Positions 1 through 10,539 of a stretch of 64,000 nt of DNA are shown here, piece after piece. The DNA is from Andrena cerasifolii (Eukaryota > Arthropoda > Insecta > Hymenoptera > Andrenidae): NCBI RefSeq assembly GCF_050908995.1, contig NC_135123.1, forward strand, positions 434,001 to 498,000, written 5' to 3'. The translations under genes and the position numbers were made by a program. How positions within the stretch are numbered: the stretch's first letter is position 1; the number at the start of each line of letters is the position of its first letter. Below the pieces are notes generated by a model, which saw nothing but the letters and a program-made list of their open reading frames with translations, had not been told where the DNA came from and searched no databases.

Positions 1-1501
1 AATATAAATTTCAGCCCTGAAAATAGTCGTTCGACGGACACTTGCGTTGCTGGAACCGCATGTACAATTTTTGCAAGTTTTCGGAGCTCGGGAAAACCGT
101 GTTTGTCGTTATACCAATAATGTAAAATGTTTTCGTATCGATCTATTCTTGTAATTTGCAAAAATGCATTTAACGCAGCAGTTATGTTAAAAAGTGCATT
201 TGTTTCGTTGTTCTGTATCTGCGTATCTTTTTCTAATAAAAGTTGCTCGAAAGAATCGACATTACCAGAAATGCTAGAAGCAGCAAGATTTTCGTTCCGC
301 GTCTTAACTGTTTCCGTTGAATTTAACGATTTATAACGTTTCCAAATGCTTATTAACTGGCTAATAGCTATGCCTTTTTCGTCTTCGGATAACAGATTTT
401 TAAATCTTGGATCAAGAAAAACGGATGCTAATAATGATTTATTATTAAGGAGTTCACGTTCGCGGTTATTTATTGCAGTTGATAAAATATTTGCAAAATG
501 AGTTTGTACTTTGTTCAAATTGAGTTTGCATTGCAGCCACACTGCATAGAAATCGCCCATGGTCAACTGTTCGTATAGAATTTTTTTTCTGGCTACTTTT
601 GCTGGTGCAAGCGTTAATATTAATTGTTGATTGTAAAATTCCACCGAGTTGCACAATCTTAAATAGGTTTTTTTAAGTTCATAGTTTTTAAAATTATGGA
701 TATAGACGAAGTTCGAAGTTTTTTAATTAAATGTCACGTCTTCTGCAATAAGTCTTCGACTCCAAATGCTTTCATTGCGTCGTGAACGGCTAGTTGTAGC
801 GTATGGGCAACGCATCGTGCACCTACTACTTGAAAATTGTTATCGTCGGAATGAAATAACTCTTGCCCTTCCAAATAAAATTCGTCGTCGTAATCAATGA
901 GAATAGAATCGTCTGTTTCGCCATCCTCATTTTCACAGAAATTTTGCTGCTCTTCTTCCACGAGCCGAATCATTTTTAACATATTGGCACCATTGTCTGT
1001 TGTTATTGTATAAATATTTCTAATATTAACTCCATATTCGTTTAAAACATTCAGGACAACATTTTTTAAAGTAACGCTTCTGTGACTTGTAAACAGTTCT
1101 TTTAAGCCTATTGTCCGAACTACAATTTTTCCATGTAAAATATACTAAATGTTGATTCCCATGAATTTGGAGTTGATTCCATCAATTTTCACACTTATCA
1201 ACTGATTATTTACTTCGTCTCTAATTTTGTTTTTAATTTCCAACACTTTATTTTTCACGGCTTCACGAATATTACTAGTATTTATCGCTGTACAGGATTG
1301 TTTAGATTTTAATAGTGGGTCTATAATTTTTCTAATACCTGAATCACTGACTATGCTTAGTGGTCGACCATTTTTGGTGGAACTGGAGGAAGCTTCCTTC
1401 AATCTTCTTTTCTTCCCATTCTCCTTCTGCAACCTAATCACTGTAAATTCTTCGGGATGGGTGTGCTGTATGTGACGCGTTAGATTAGCCGCATGCTTTC
1501 C

Positions 1502-1677
1502 CTTAAAATTAAGAATAAGAATTTCTAACTATATTATTTGGTAAAATGATCTATTAGTAATGTAACTGTTACAAATGTATAGTATGTCTATGCAAGTGAG
1601 GAAGAGACAGCGAGAGAGAGAGAGAGAATGCGTAATTGTGTCAATATCTATAAAAATGCACAACAGAAATTACTTAC
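1502..1677 (-). other. 176-bp GT-AG intron inside the BED zinc finger of hAT-A
   Basis: The exon ends at 1678 (minus strand) and is followed by a strong donor GTAAGT. The acceptor ends TTTTAAG at 1502, and coding resumes at 1501 in the same frame. Removing 1502-1677 joins the cysteine half of the BED finger (GCGIKLT) directly to its histidine half (GKHAANLTRH) with no residue lost, which is good evidence for a real intron. The intron holds a GA microsatellite at about 1610-1628. Confidence 0.8.
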
Positions 1678-1879
1678 TGTTAATTTTATTCCGCATCCTT
1701 CGATAAGACACGTGGACTTCTGATCAGTCACGTCAAATGAGAAGTACTGCCGCACAGGATGCTCTATTACGTATATAATGACGTAATAAAATATCACTTC
1801 ACCGTTAGTAACCGATAAATGTGTTTGATCGATTTTGCCAATCGCTGAATACCTATCACCGAATTCACAAACCGAAAAC

Positions 1880-1937
1880 AAACTGACCGGTGAACTGGCG
1901 AACTGATAAACTGGCGAACTGCGAACTGGCAAACGGA
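1880..1937. repeat. short imperfect tandem repeat, GAACTGGC unit
   Basis: Several head-to-tail, imperfect copies of a GAACTGGC/GAACTGAT unit lie just upstream of the BED-finger exon. They may be promoter-region or untranslated sequence of the hAT element. No function is evident. Confidence 0.5.
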
Positions 1938-1999
1938 CTCGGAATTTCCGAGTCGGAAACGAGCGAAAGTAAACTGAAGACTGATCCTTGGTTAGCAAA

Positions 2000-2955
2000 A
2001 ATTTTCTCCTTTTATTGTGCTTGGAGTTTAGCGAAAGTAGTGGGAGAATTTGACTAATTCTTCAGTCAAGGAATTTATGACAGCAGCGGCGAACGTTTTA
2101 CAACTAAAGTAAAGTACCTGCAATAACTATATACACCCTCACGATCCCTGCCGGGTAGACTTACCGTCATTTTCAGCTAAAATTTTTCAGGTCAGGTATA
2201 TGTCATAGGTACTATAAAATGCTAGACAGCTGCATAACAATTATCCAGGAACAGATATTTTCATAAACTCAACATATAAGTTCTAATAGAATTTTTTAAA
2301 AACAAAAGATAACTGTTTATTTCGATCCCTGATATTATATGCCCAAAATACCTGGAAAATGTGTGAAATCGGAACCTTTTGATTATTGCTCGTATTTTAA
2401 TGATTCTAAGTAAAAAAAACCAATAAAATGTACATTTACGTTTAAACACAACATTACATGGTATAGGATTTTTTTAAATATAACTCTTGTTTAAATTCAT
2501 ATCAAAAAGGTTAAACAAATCATTCTGCAGGTATGAAGGACACCATTGAGACAGGTACAAGACCTGTCGATATCTTTCTACATCTGAATCAAGTAATAGG
2601 GGATTCAAGTGGTATGTATGGTCTACCGATCGTAGTAGCGGAGCGTTGCGTAGTGTTTAATTGTCTATAACAACTCAATGTGACGTTAATATTAAAGATT
2701 CCATTATAGGAGGAAGCTTTGTTTGTAGGTAGAATTTTAAAGAATACTGTCATTTTTCAAATTTAGAAATATGTCACCCTCGAGGAAAAATTTTCAAAAT
2801 AAAAATTTGTTTATAATTTGACGTTACATAAATAATTTTACAATTTAAAAAAATATTCAAATATACAAAATCTTCTGCATTAAAATTAAAAAGGAATGAA
2901 CCTAATGCGATATATAGTTTCTAAAATAAAAATTCATAAGTACAGCTCGATTTCA
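2000..2955. other. non-coding spacer
   Basis: AT-rich DNA with only short spurious frames. A stretch near 2520-2700 is less AT-rich, but no protein family, RNA or inverted repeat was recognised in it. Confidence 0.5.
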
Positions 2956-2959
2956 CAAA

Positions 2960-3104
2960 AATAGGGAAAAACTACGCCCTCTACCGTATTAGGGTAATCC
3001 GCTCTCGGGAACTCTGTGCCTAGATGCCTCGGGTTACCCGGTTATATTAATTAGTCTACGGTACTGAGAACCGAACCGGCCTGGGGTTACGGTTACAATC
3101 CCTG
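2960..3104 (-). repeat. end of a hAT-like non-autonomous element with CAGGGATTGTAACCG terminus
   Basis: Read on the minus strand, the sequence starting at 3104 begins CAGGGATTGTAACCGTAACC, a hAT-type terminus, followed by subterminal AACCGGGTAACC motifs. The same style of end (CAGGGA then repeated AACCGGGTTA motifs) is found at 32934 and 33990. The other end was not found; the element abuts the truncated gypsy fragment at 3105. Confidence 0.5.
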
Positions 3105-3123
3105 TTCTTAGGATTCCGAATTT

Positions 3124-3780
3124 CTGGTCAGGGGTACAAACCATTGGAATCAAAAGTGGAAACCGTAAATGGATTTCGGGCGCCGAAAACAGCAGAGGAT
3201 TTTTGTGCGGCATTTATTTTGAATTTGGCAACGATAAGCGAACCACTGCGACGATTAACAAGGAAAAGCGTCACCTTCACATGGGGAAAAGAGCAAGAAA
3301 ATGCGTTTCACTTACAAAAATCCAAGTTAGCAAACGCGGGGACACTCGGTATATTTAATGGTCCCGCAAGAACGAGGGTGATAGCTGACGCAAGTCCAGT
3401 AGGTTTAGGATGTGTATTAACACAGGTAGATAACCATCAGCGGTGGCGAGTAATAAGTTATGCGAGCAGAAGTTTGTCAGACTGCGAAAGACGATATTCC
3501 CAAACGGAAAAGGAGGCGTTAACATTAGTGTATGCGTGTGAACGGTTTTACAATTGGCTGTATGGTACCGAATTTGAGCTAGTGACAGATCACGAAGCGT
3601 TGGACTGCATATTTGCGCTGAGATCAAAACCGAACGCGAGAATTGAGAGATGAGTGCTACGTCTGCAATCGTTTAAATATAAAGTTATATATGAAAAAGG
3701 AAAGTCAAACATTGCAGATGTGCTATCTCGCTTAAGTATTAAAAACGGAGAAAGGGCCACCAGAAGGACAGTAGATATGT
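3124..3780 (+). pseudogene. gypsy-1 RT C-terminus and RNase H
   Basis: The frame opens in the RT thumb/connection (TISEPLRRLTRK) and runs through an RNase H domain that would degrade the RNA strand of the RNA:DNA hybrid. Visible motifs are VIADASPVGLG, ISYASRSLSDCERRYSQTEKEALT and VTDHEAL. The RT connection carries a small deletion before ATISEPLRR. An in-frame TGA at 3651-3653 replaces a Trp usual in the family (normally followed by VLRLQ). Coding continues through SNIADVLSRL to a frameshift near 3770. The resemblance is to K02A2.6-type gypsy polyproteins. Confidence 0.85.
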
Positions 3781-3784
3781 TGCG

Positions 3785-4671
3785 TGGTTAATAGAATCAG
3801 CAATACCGTGCGCGTTAAAGACGGATGAAATAAATATTGAATCCGGGAAAGATGAGAGGTTAACAGAAGTGAGAAGAGCGCTGAAGACAGGCGATTGGAA
3901 GACATTAGGGAACTCGCGATTTAAAATATTAAAAGATGAATTGTGCGTTAATGACAATACAGTTTTGAGAGGTACGCGAATGGTGATCCCAGAATCGTTG
4001 AAAAAGAAGACGCTAGATTTAGGTCACGAGGGTCATCCCGGCATCGTCTCTATGAAACATAGATTGAGGGGCAAGGTTTGGTGGGAAGGGATAGATAAGG
4101 ACGCGGAAAAAGCGGTAAAATCTTGTAGGGGGTGTCAACTGGTACAAAAGATAGTAGAACCATCACCTCTGAAACCCAACCCGTTGCCACAAGGGCCGTG
4201 GGAAACAATAGCAATGAACCTGAGGAAACCATTTCCCAGTGGGGAAAGTATTGTAGTTGTTACAGATTATTTTAGTCGATATTTCGAAGTAGTAGCTTTA
4301 AGGAATACAAGTGCCGAAATTATAAAGAAACACCTGTTTGAGATGTTCGCGAGATTCGGACTTCCGAAAATAGTTGTATGCGATAATGGATGCCAGTTTA
4401 CAGACGTGGGATTAAAAACGTGGCTAAGTGAAAATAATGTAAAAACTTCACATACCGTGCCATATTGGCCTCAGGCAAATGGCGAAGTTGAAAGACAGAA
4501 TAGGAGTATTCTCAAAAGACTAAAAATATCGCATGCGAAAAAAAGAAATTGGCGAGAGGAATTATTAAAATTTCTGTTAATGTATAGGTCGACACCGCAT
4601 ACGGTAACAGGAGTTTCGCCAGCGGAACTGACGTTCAATAGGAAATTAAGAGCAAAGCTACCTGAGTCAGG
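3785..4671 (+). pseudogene. gypsy-1 integrase, N-terminal and catalytic part
   Basis: Integrase inserts the cDNA into the genome. An H2C2 zinc-binding region (HEGHPGI, then CRGCQL) is followed by a DDE core with VVTDYFSRY, VVCDNGCQF and ANGEVERQNR. The position where most gypsy integrases have the first catalytic Asp reads MNLRKP (Asn at 4216-4218), so this core is probably inactive. The frame is open from about 3790 to 4671, where a hAT element interrupts it in the linker to the C-terminal domain. Codons resume in register at 8163 once the target duplication is allowed for. Confidence 0.88.
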
Positions 4672-4698
4672 CAGAGTTGGGCATTATTCGACTAAATT
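4672..4698 (+). repeat. left terminal inverted repeat of hAT-B
   Basis: 27 bp, starting CAGAGTTGGGC, the exact reverse complement of 8136-8162. Confidence 0.95.
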
Positions 4699-4850
4699 TG
4701 TATTCGACTTTTTTATTCGACTAAGTTTTTATACGATGAACTCGACTAAATTTTTAGTCGACTAAATTTGTATACGACTAAGAATTTAGTCGCTTAAACT
4801 CTTAAATTCTTAGTCGACTAAATTTTTAGTCGCTATTCGTTCCTCGTTAT
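4690..4850. repeat. left subterminal palindrome array of hAT-B
   Basis: Repeated TTAGTCGACTAA and half-site GACTAAATTT motifs in both orientations; a matching array lies at 7985-8145. In hAT elements subterminal repeats commonly bind the transposase, so these are candidate binding sites (inference). Confidence 0.7.
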
Positions 4851-5812
4851 TCGTTTAGTCGAAGGCCCGCTGTGGCGACTAAACGACATGAATAAGTGGG
4901 GGTCAGAACCCGAGCCGCCTCGGTTCGGCTCCCGAGGCCAGACTCGGGCCGGGCCGAGAGGGGTATCATGAGCCAAGGGAAACGCTTTTCGAGTGTATCT
5001 ACCGCCCCTACCAGGAGCTGCTCGGTATTCTGTACTATATATCGTCAATTTTAACAAATTTCACAAGACTGTAAATTCCGTTCTGTATATTGCACAACAA
5101 TAGAGGTCGAAGATCTTGTAATAACGTATAATATTACAATAACCACCGTTTAGCCGTCTAAAATCGAGAGACTTTCGGATATGTATCCATAACTTCCGAA
5201 AAACAATAGTTTTTTAAGTGAAACTTTTTTTGAGTAGTTGATAATACTATGTAAAGATAGTCAAAAACGGGAAATCTGCATCAAGCCGTTGACTTGTAAA
5301 AAATCCACAAAATGTACATATTTTCCGAGGGTTCAAATAGGTATACCCCCTTAAACCTGGGCAACGGTTGTCGATGAGGTGAGAATTGAAATGTGAACAT
5401 AGGTATTTTTCTATCACGTTTTCACCGAATCGTACCACTATGTGCCTCCTGCCTTCGTGGCACTCTTTGCTAATTTCCAAAGCCATGGCCATTTACAATA
5501 TATATACTTTATGACAGTACCTACAATACTAAAGGGCTATTAAAGGGACGGCTGGCTTGCACGTTTTCTTGTGAACGAACAGTCTTTAGGTAGAGTTGTA
5601 AATACTGTGAAGCATTTTTGCTTAGCATACTAACTGAAAAAGTCAGTCTGCATCGAACCTTTGGCAGAGAACCGTCGTGTTGATTTTCAAAGCGTGTTGT
5701 GCGAACGATTTTTCGTTTTCAATCTAGTGTTTTGTGCTTTCTATCTTTCATATCCCTCCTGTCTTTTCCGTGTTTCTTATTCCCACTTGTTTTTATGGTT
5801 CCGTAGACCAAA

Positions 5813-5998
5813 ATGTCTGATAACAGTTCCGTAACACCAGTATCCTTTCCTTCTACTTCATCTGAGAACAGTTCTGTAACACCAGTATCCTTTCCTTCTA
5901 CTTCAACTTCTACTCCTTTAGTATTTCTGTGGACTTATTTAAACACAACGCATTCTACTTTCCAAGTTGTTCCGGATTTTAGTATTGGATGGGTATAG
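5813..5998 (+). CDS. candidate first exon of hAT-B transposase, with 45-bp tandem duplication
   Basis: An ATG frame starting MSDNSSVTPVSFPSTS lies upstream of the main transposase body. A 45-bp (15-residue) unit is duplicated head to tail from 5822, giving two NSSVTPVSFPSTS copies. The Ser/Thr/Pro-rich product ends at a stop at 5996-5998. It is not a recognisable domain and no BED finger was found here. It may be a 5' exon spliced into 6361, or simply 5' sequence. Confidence 0.35.
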   Translation: MSDNSSVTPVSFPSTSSENSSVTPVSFPSTSTSTPLVFLWTYLNTTHSTFQVVPDFSIGWV

Positions 5999-6360
5999 AT
6001 TAGTGTGGGGTGGGGGGTCTGTTTCCGGACGCGTAAAACATGGTAGTGAATCAAGCTGAGTTTGGAGATTTGAACCAGAAACTTGCGGATCCTGTTATAC
6101 AGGATTGATACAGATTACTCTACTGATAGTCAATTCTGTAAGGGGTTATTCTACGGGCCAAAATACGACAAAAATATAGAATACAATTTTTTAACACCGT
6201 GTTTGGTTTGAGATTTAGGATCCACACCCTGTCCCCACCCCTCCTTTCAACCCTCGTGTCGATCGGCCACTGTGGTCATTCGAAAGAATATCCCTTTATA
6301 TACACCCCGTACATTATGTTACAAACGAGATGATTATTCAAAATCTTGTATTAATATTTA
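5999..6360 (+). other. probable intron or non-coding stretch within hAT-B
   Basis: No coding similarity. It ends AATATTTAG immediately before the transposase frame at 6361, which fits a splice acceptor. The matching donor was not identified. Confidence 0.4.
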
Positions 6361-7698
6361 GGTACACATAGCTACGATGCAATAGCAGAAATGGTACACG
6401 AGATTCACTTGGAATATAATCTGAGCTATCCGAAGCTGACTGCAACAGTAACGGACAATGCGAGTAATTTTATCAAAGCCTTCAGAATTTTTGGGGTAGA
6501 AACCTCACATGACAAGGACAAGGACAACAACAATAACGAGGACAAGGACAGCGACAATGACGAGGACGAAGACAGCAACATTGACGAGGAATTGGATGAA
6601 CATTTCTCGATTACAGACAATACAGACGATTCAATATTCGAATTTCTACCTAGGCATATCCGCTGTTTTGCGCACACTCTGTCTCTGTGTATGACAACAG
6701 ACGTGAAGCGAGCGATGAGCAAAAACGATGATTTACAAAATATCCACAAACAAACCCTGAATAAATGTAATCTACTGTGGAATGCTGCATCACGCCCGAA
6801 ATCTGCTGAAATTGTATAGAAAATTTTAGGGCACACACTAACCAGACCTGGAGACACAAGGTGGAATTCACTACATGACTCCCTAGCACAAATAATGAAA
6901 ACAAAGGAAAAAAATTATTCGCTTCACAAAAGTTTAGGGATGAAGCATATAATCTTAGACCAAGAATACTTATATATTGAAGAATATACCAATGTTACAA
7001 GGCCTGTGTCGCATGCTCTAGATATTTTACAAGGGGACAAAAACGTTTTTTATGGAATGGTAATTCCATGTTTATTATCGCTGCAAAATAAATTGCAAAA
7101 TATACGCAATAATCAAGAATGGACGTACTGTAAACCCATACTGGAATCCATGGAAAACAGTATTGAAACCCGATTTGCGAATTATCTGAATTTCACATCA
7201 CAGCAGTCCAAGGATGCAGTTATTGCTGCATTTTCACACCCATTTTTTAAGAACAGGTGGTTGTCATATACACCAACTACGAACCACGAAACTCTTATTG
7301 CAATATTTAAAGCCGCGTTAATATTAGAAATAACAACAAAGACACAGAGTAGTACAATAACTCCGGACAAAACTCAATTTAAAGACTTAGCTTCATTTTT
7401 TGATTTCGAACAACCATCGACAACAACAGAGCACCATGTCCAAACGGAAAATGATGTACAATTATTAACACTAGAATATTTTACTAATAATAATAATAAT
7501 TATAGTATGCTAAATACATATCCGCCAATTAAAAAAATGTTTTTAAAATATAATACACCATTGCCGTCATCTGCGCCAGTCGAGCGTTTATTTTCGTTTG
7601 CAACGATTACAAATTCTCCTAAGGCGAACAGATTATCGGACAAGCTGTTTGAACAACGAGTTGTACTCAAAGTAAACTTGTTAAGTACGAATAAATAA
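6361..7698 (+). pseudogene. hAT-B transposase (ZBED/hAT type), one nonsense codon
   Basis: The catalytic and dimerisation part of a hAT transposase. The frame opens after a probable acceptor at 6360. Motifs in order: catalytic-type Asp in TVTDNAS (6445-6465), an acidic insert rich in Asp, Glu and Asn (about 6508-6600) encoded by a GACAAGGAC-like repeat, RCFAHTLSL (about 6660-6688), GDTRWNS (about 6850-6870), and the C-terminal dimerisation motif APVERLFSF near 7576. A short Asn run is encoded by AAT repeats at about 7483-7500. The only disruption seen is a TAG at 6817-6819; the same frame continues on both sides. The N-terminal BED finger was not found. Recent loss of function is likely, because the terminal repeats remain perfect. 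Confidence 0.9.
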
Positions 7699-8135
7699 TT
7701 ACTAACTATTTAATGTTTTAATGTCTAAATTTTTTTCTAAGATCATTGTTATACTGTCGTTTGGCGTCGTCTTTGCGACGATCTGATGAGAAATGCAGAG
7801 CCTGAAATTTCTCACTTCTTAATCGGTTTTTTCGCTACGGGGTATTGGGCGGATCACCTTACATTCGACAAGCGTTCCCCTCGGCTCGACCGGAGGTCGA
7901 GGGCCACGGGACTCTAGCCGAAGCGGCCTGTTCGTGACGCTTAGTCGCCACGGAGATCCTCCGACTAACGAATAAGGAGGAACGAATAATGACTAAAAAT
8001 TTAGTCGACTGAAAATTAATCGACTAAAAATTTAGTCAGTTCATTGAATACAAACTTAATCGACTAAAAATTTATTTGTTAGTCGCGAATAACTTCATTT
8101 ATTCGAAATTCGTATTCGAAGGTTGGTCGAATAAC

Positions 8136-8162
8136 AATTTAGTCGAATAATGCCCAACTCTG
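8136..8162 (-). repeat. right terminal inverted repeat of hAT-B
   Basis: 27 bp, exact inverse of 4672-4698, ending AATGCCCAACTCTG. Confidence 0.95.
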
Positions 8163-8573
8163 GAGTTAGGCAAGAGTAAATTCGTAGAAGAATAAGTAAC
8201 AGAGCAGGACGCGTGGAAGAAACAAAAAGGGAAGGAGTATTATGATAAAGTGCATCATGCCAAAGATAGTATAGTAAAGCGTGGGGATAAAGTATTAGTT
8301 AAGAAACCAAAGGAGAATAAGTTAAGTACGAATTTTGGAACCGGGGAATTTACAGTTACAGATAGAAAAGGAAATACAGTAACGGTAGAATCAAAGGAGG
8401 GAAAACAGTATAAAAGAAATTTGACAGAGCTGTGGAAAATAGTAGATTCGGACGAAGAGGAAGAGGTAGTAGAAGAGGAACCAGAAATGACCGAAGACAG
8501 AAATGAAACGGATGTACAGAGTGAAAGCGAAAGCGATAAATGTAAGCGGTTCAGGAAGGCCGAAACGAAATAG
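8163..8573 (+). pseudogene. gypsy-1 integrase C-terminal region
   Basis: The continuation of the integrase frame cut at 4671. After an in-frame TAA near 8194 the frame resumes with WKKQKGKEYYDK. It runs through the basic RGDKVLVKKPKE segment, a small beta-rich domain (TVTDRKGNTVTVES, NLTELWKI) and an acidic tail, ending at 8571-8573. This is the usual SH3-like C-terminal domain layout of K02A2.6-type gypsy integrases. Confidence 0.8.
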
Positions 8574-8697
8574 AAAGGCACTGGACCGATATGGCGAATA
8601 TAGAGTTCATAGGATTAGGTAGACTTAAGAAAATGTACTATATAATATATGTTTATATTATTACACATATGTACCTAGCTTAAGTCTGCAAAATATT

Positions 8698-8711
8698 AAG
8701 GAAGGAAGAGA
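8698..8711 (+). other. polypurine tract of gypsy-1
   Basis: AAGGAAGGAAGAGA lies directly before the LTR start at 8712. It is the expected primer for plus-strand DNA synthesis. Confidence 0.75.
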
Positions 8712-8885
8712 TGTAGTATACGTGCTGAGCGGATCGATGCGCAATTGTTACGTATACGCGTCGAGCGGGGCGCCGGGCCGAACGGTAGTCAACGATATGC
8801 CTCGCACGAGGCGGGTACAGAGGTTAGGCATAATAAAGTATTATTTAGGCTTCGAGCCGGGTGAGTGATTCAGTAAAACCCTACA
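8712..8885 (+). repeat. 3' LTR of gypsy-1 (174 bp)
   Basis: It begins TGTAG and ends CTACA, so the ends form a 5-bp inverted repeat with TG...CA termini. It follows a polypurine tract and contains an AATAAAG poly(A)-type signal near 8830. No 5' LTR partner is present in the window. Confidence 0.75.
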
Positions 8886-9459
8886 CCATTAAACATTATA
8901 GCATCTCAAGCACTTATGAGTACCGTAGGTATCAGGAGGTATCGATACCTAAATGATAACTACTTGAAAGGTTTGATACTTTGTAGGTATTAACATTTTG
9001 GCTGGACTTGGTATCGATACTATTCGAACCCGAAACAAACATCCATAGGTATCGAAACAGAAATGAGTACTTGGAAAGAATCGTTTCCCAAATGATACCT
9101 ATAAAAGTCTCGGTCTTTTAAACTCGACTGCGTTCGGGTCGGACGAGATGCCGCAGGGCATCGAGATGGCAATTGACTATGTATTCGCTTAACATCTTTT
9201 CTTCTTTAATTGTAAATACTTGTGCTATCGTATATTTTGAGCCATATATCTTATATCTATATTAGTTTTCGTTTTAAATAGTGTCATAGTTCATAATTTT
9301 GTTAAAAGTAATTTTCTTGAAAGTACATTGTAATAACACTTTCAATTCTTGTTAAAAATCAAATAAAAATGAGACGCTTTTCGAGGAGAAGGGCCAACGT
9401 AGACCCCCAATCGCCCTCGGAGGTTTCATCTTTTCCCCCATTTCCGACATACTAAATAT
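8886..9459. other. non-coding spacer with GGTATCGATACC motifs
   Basis: Between about 8930 and 9110 the motif TATCGATACC and close variants (TAGGTATC, ATGATACC) recur in both orientations, which suggests a small degraded inverted-repeat element. A 28-codon frame starting MRRFSRRRANVDPQ at 9369 is too short to assign. The remainder is AT-rich. Confidence 0.4.
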
Positions 9460-9527
9460 TTAATGTTTTAATAATTTGTGATTGCCTTTTGATTTTATAA
9501 TAGCTTCGAGCCATCTTGGTGTGGAAT
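9460..9527 (-). pseudogene. Tc1-like transposase C-terminal fragment
   Basis: On the minus strand the last 20 or so codons of a Tc1-type transposase are readable: TPRWLEAIIKSKG followed by a stop at 9460-9462. This matches the conserved C-terminal PRR-AVI--KG ending of the family. Nothing upstream is recognisable, so it is a small relic. Confidence 0.5.
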
Positions 9528-9589
9528 TTATTTAGTTGGATGTTATAGGAGTTTGTAGTTTACTCTACTACTACATACAGGGTGCTTCT

Positions 9590-9990
9590 TCAGCGGCGCC
9601 TGTCTTTTGACAAATCTCTTTATAGATGCCGCATGGTACCCCGTGACGAGGACAACCCCTCGCAGTGTCTCACCGAATTTTATGGCCGTTGACCCTCGAA
9701 GGGGTTCGAATATTATTAAAAAGTCAGAAATGTCCAGGATTTCCGCATTTCCCATCAGATCTTTGCGAAAACGGCGTCAATGGATTCCTTACGTTCCGCC
9801 AAAGAAACTGACACCACGAACGACGTAATTCGGACCATATGAAGGAAATTCTATGAAAAATTAATTTATATCATTTTAAGTTGTCTTCGTTAATAATAGT
9901 CCGATTTACATGAAATTTCGTGTGATTTTCATCGGAAAAACATAAGGAATCCATTGGGGTCACTTCCATATCGATACGTTAAAGAATAAA
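9590..9990. repeat. copy 1 of a dispersed repeat family (repeat R)
   Basis: It contains segments TGGTACCCCGTGACGAGGAC, CTCACCGAATTTTATGGC and ATAAGGAATCCATTGG. These recur in altered order or orientation at 17195-17450, 33150-33480 and 33590-33840. No coding capacity. It is probably a non-autonomous element. Confidence 0.65.
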
Positions 9991-10059
9991 AAATTATTTC
10001 ATTTCTGAAACAGGTATGAATCCTCGACCGTAGATCTTTTCAAGTGCGCTCGAACCAAA

Positions 10060-10190
10060 GTGGGAACCTGAACACAGCGCGGCCGGAGTTTGGCCGCTGA
10101 GGCGGGCCACCGGCCGCGGCTAGGGAACTCGACCTTTACGCCGACGCTACCGAAGGTTGCTGTGTGTGCACACAAATATTCCGGTGGCAC
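10060..10190 (-). repeat. possible tRNA-derived SINE-like fragment
   Basis: On the minus strand the GC-rich block includes GGTCGAGTTCC, resembling the RNA polymerase III B box (GGTTCGANTCC), about 30 bp after TTCGGTAGCGTCGGCG. A similar pair occurs at 16690-16765 (minus; GGTTCGATTTC). No clover-leaf can be drawn, so it is not a functional tRNA. Confidence 0.3.
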
Positions 10191-10535
10191 TGAAATGAAT
10201 CGTCAGGCTCTCCGCTTTAAAATGTGCTTGAGACATTGAGGTTCCGATAATCCCTCGCGAAGATACAGCGAGATGAAGAGAAAATGGAATTTGTGCAATT
10301 GTTAAGCATATTTTGGAAAGGACATCAGAGACCGAAATTTTAACCGAATCGAAAAAGTCGAAGGTGCGTCTTAAAGCGAAAAGACTGGTCTTTCTATTAC
10401 TTTTTTCATGAACGATCTACGATGATTCGTTTGCATACTAGAAGCAATTACATTAAAAAAAAAAAAACGGTTTTTACTTCAAAGTTGAATAACTCGACCA
10501 AAAAAAAACAGAAAGAAAGTAGAGATTGCATGCTT
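10191..10535. other. non-coding spacer
   Basis: Nothing recognisable. It contains short A homopolymer runs. Confidence 0.4.
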
Positions 10536-10539
10536 TCGA

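Larger units (their letters stand above)
1..1998 (-). pseudogene. hAT transposase with BED zinc finger, decayed (hAT-A), runs off window
   Basis: On the minus strand this reads as a BED-finger hAT transposase, the cut-and-paste enzyme of a hAT DNA transposon. In order it shows a BED finger split between about 1679-1760 (cysteine pair in CLIEGC) and 1440-1501 (histidines in TRHIQHTH), a VKIDG stretch near 1170, the Asp motif TTDNGAN at 980-1007, RCVAHTLQL at 790-817, DCATRW at about 641-658, and the dimerisation motif SVERLFSGL at 14-41. The C-terminus continues beyond base 1. Breaks: TAG at 1142-1144 where a Gln is expected, TGA at 734-736, TAA at 659-661, and a frameshift close to 645. The frame from about 655 to 1 is otherwise open. 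The true start in exon 1 is not resolved; residues before the finger (about 1790-1998) look low-complexity and may be non-coding. It is a dead copy, but only moderately decayed. Confidence 0.85.
4672..8162 (+). mobile_element. hAT DNA transposon (hAT-B) inserted in gypsy-1 integrase
   Basis: A 3491-bp element bounded by perfect 27-bp terminal inverted repeats starting CAGAGTTGGGCATTATTCGA, at 4672-4698 and 8136-8162. It is flanked by GAGTCAGG (4664-4671) and GAGTTAGG (8163-8170), an 8-bp target duplication with one mismatch, as expected for hAT. The first and last roughly 180 bp are dense in TTAGTCGACTAA-type palindromes. Both ends also carry GC-rich segments inside the palindrome zone that mirror each other loosely (4861-4970 and 7850-7960). 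It encodes a transposase (6361-7698). Confidence 0.92.
3105..8885 (+). mobile_element. Ty3/gypsy retrotransposon, 5'-truncated (gypsy-1), split by a hAT element
   Basis: The right half of a Ty3/gypsy element: end of reverse transcriptase, RNase H, integrase, polypurine tract and 3' LTR. The 5' LTR, gag, protease and most of RT are absent, and the element starts abruptly against the hAT-like end at 3104. Integrase coding is cut at 4671 and resumes at 8163. The intervening DNA is a complete hAT transposon, so the gypsy copy is the older element. Confidence 0.85.

Noticed and set aside
4833..5057. 74-codon minus-strand frame at the left end of hAT-B
   Set aside because: Lies in the non-coding GC-rich subterminal mirror region.
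6426..6904. Minus-strand Ser/Leu-rich frames
   Set aside because: Antisense of the acidic tract and core of the hAT-B transposase.
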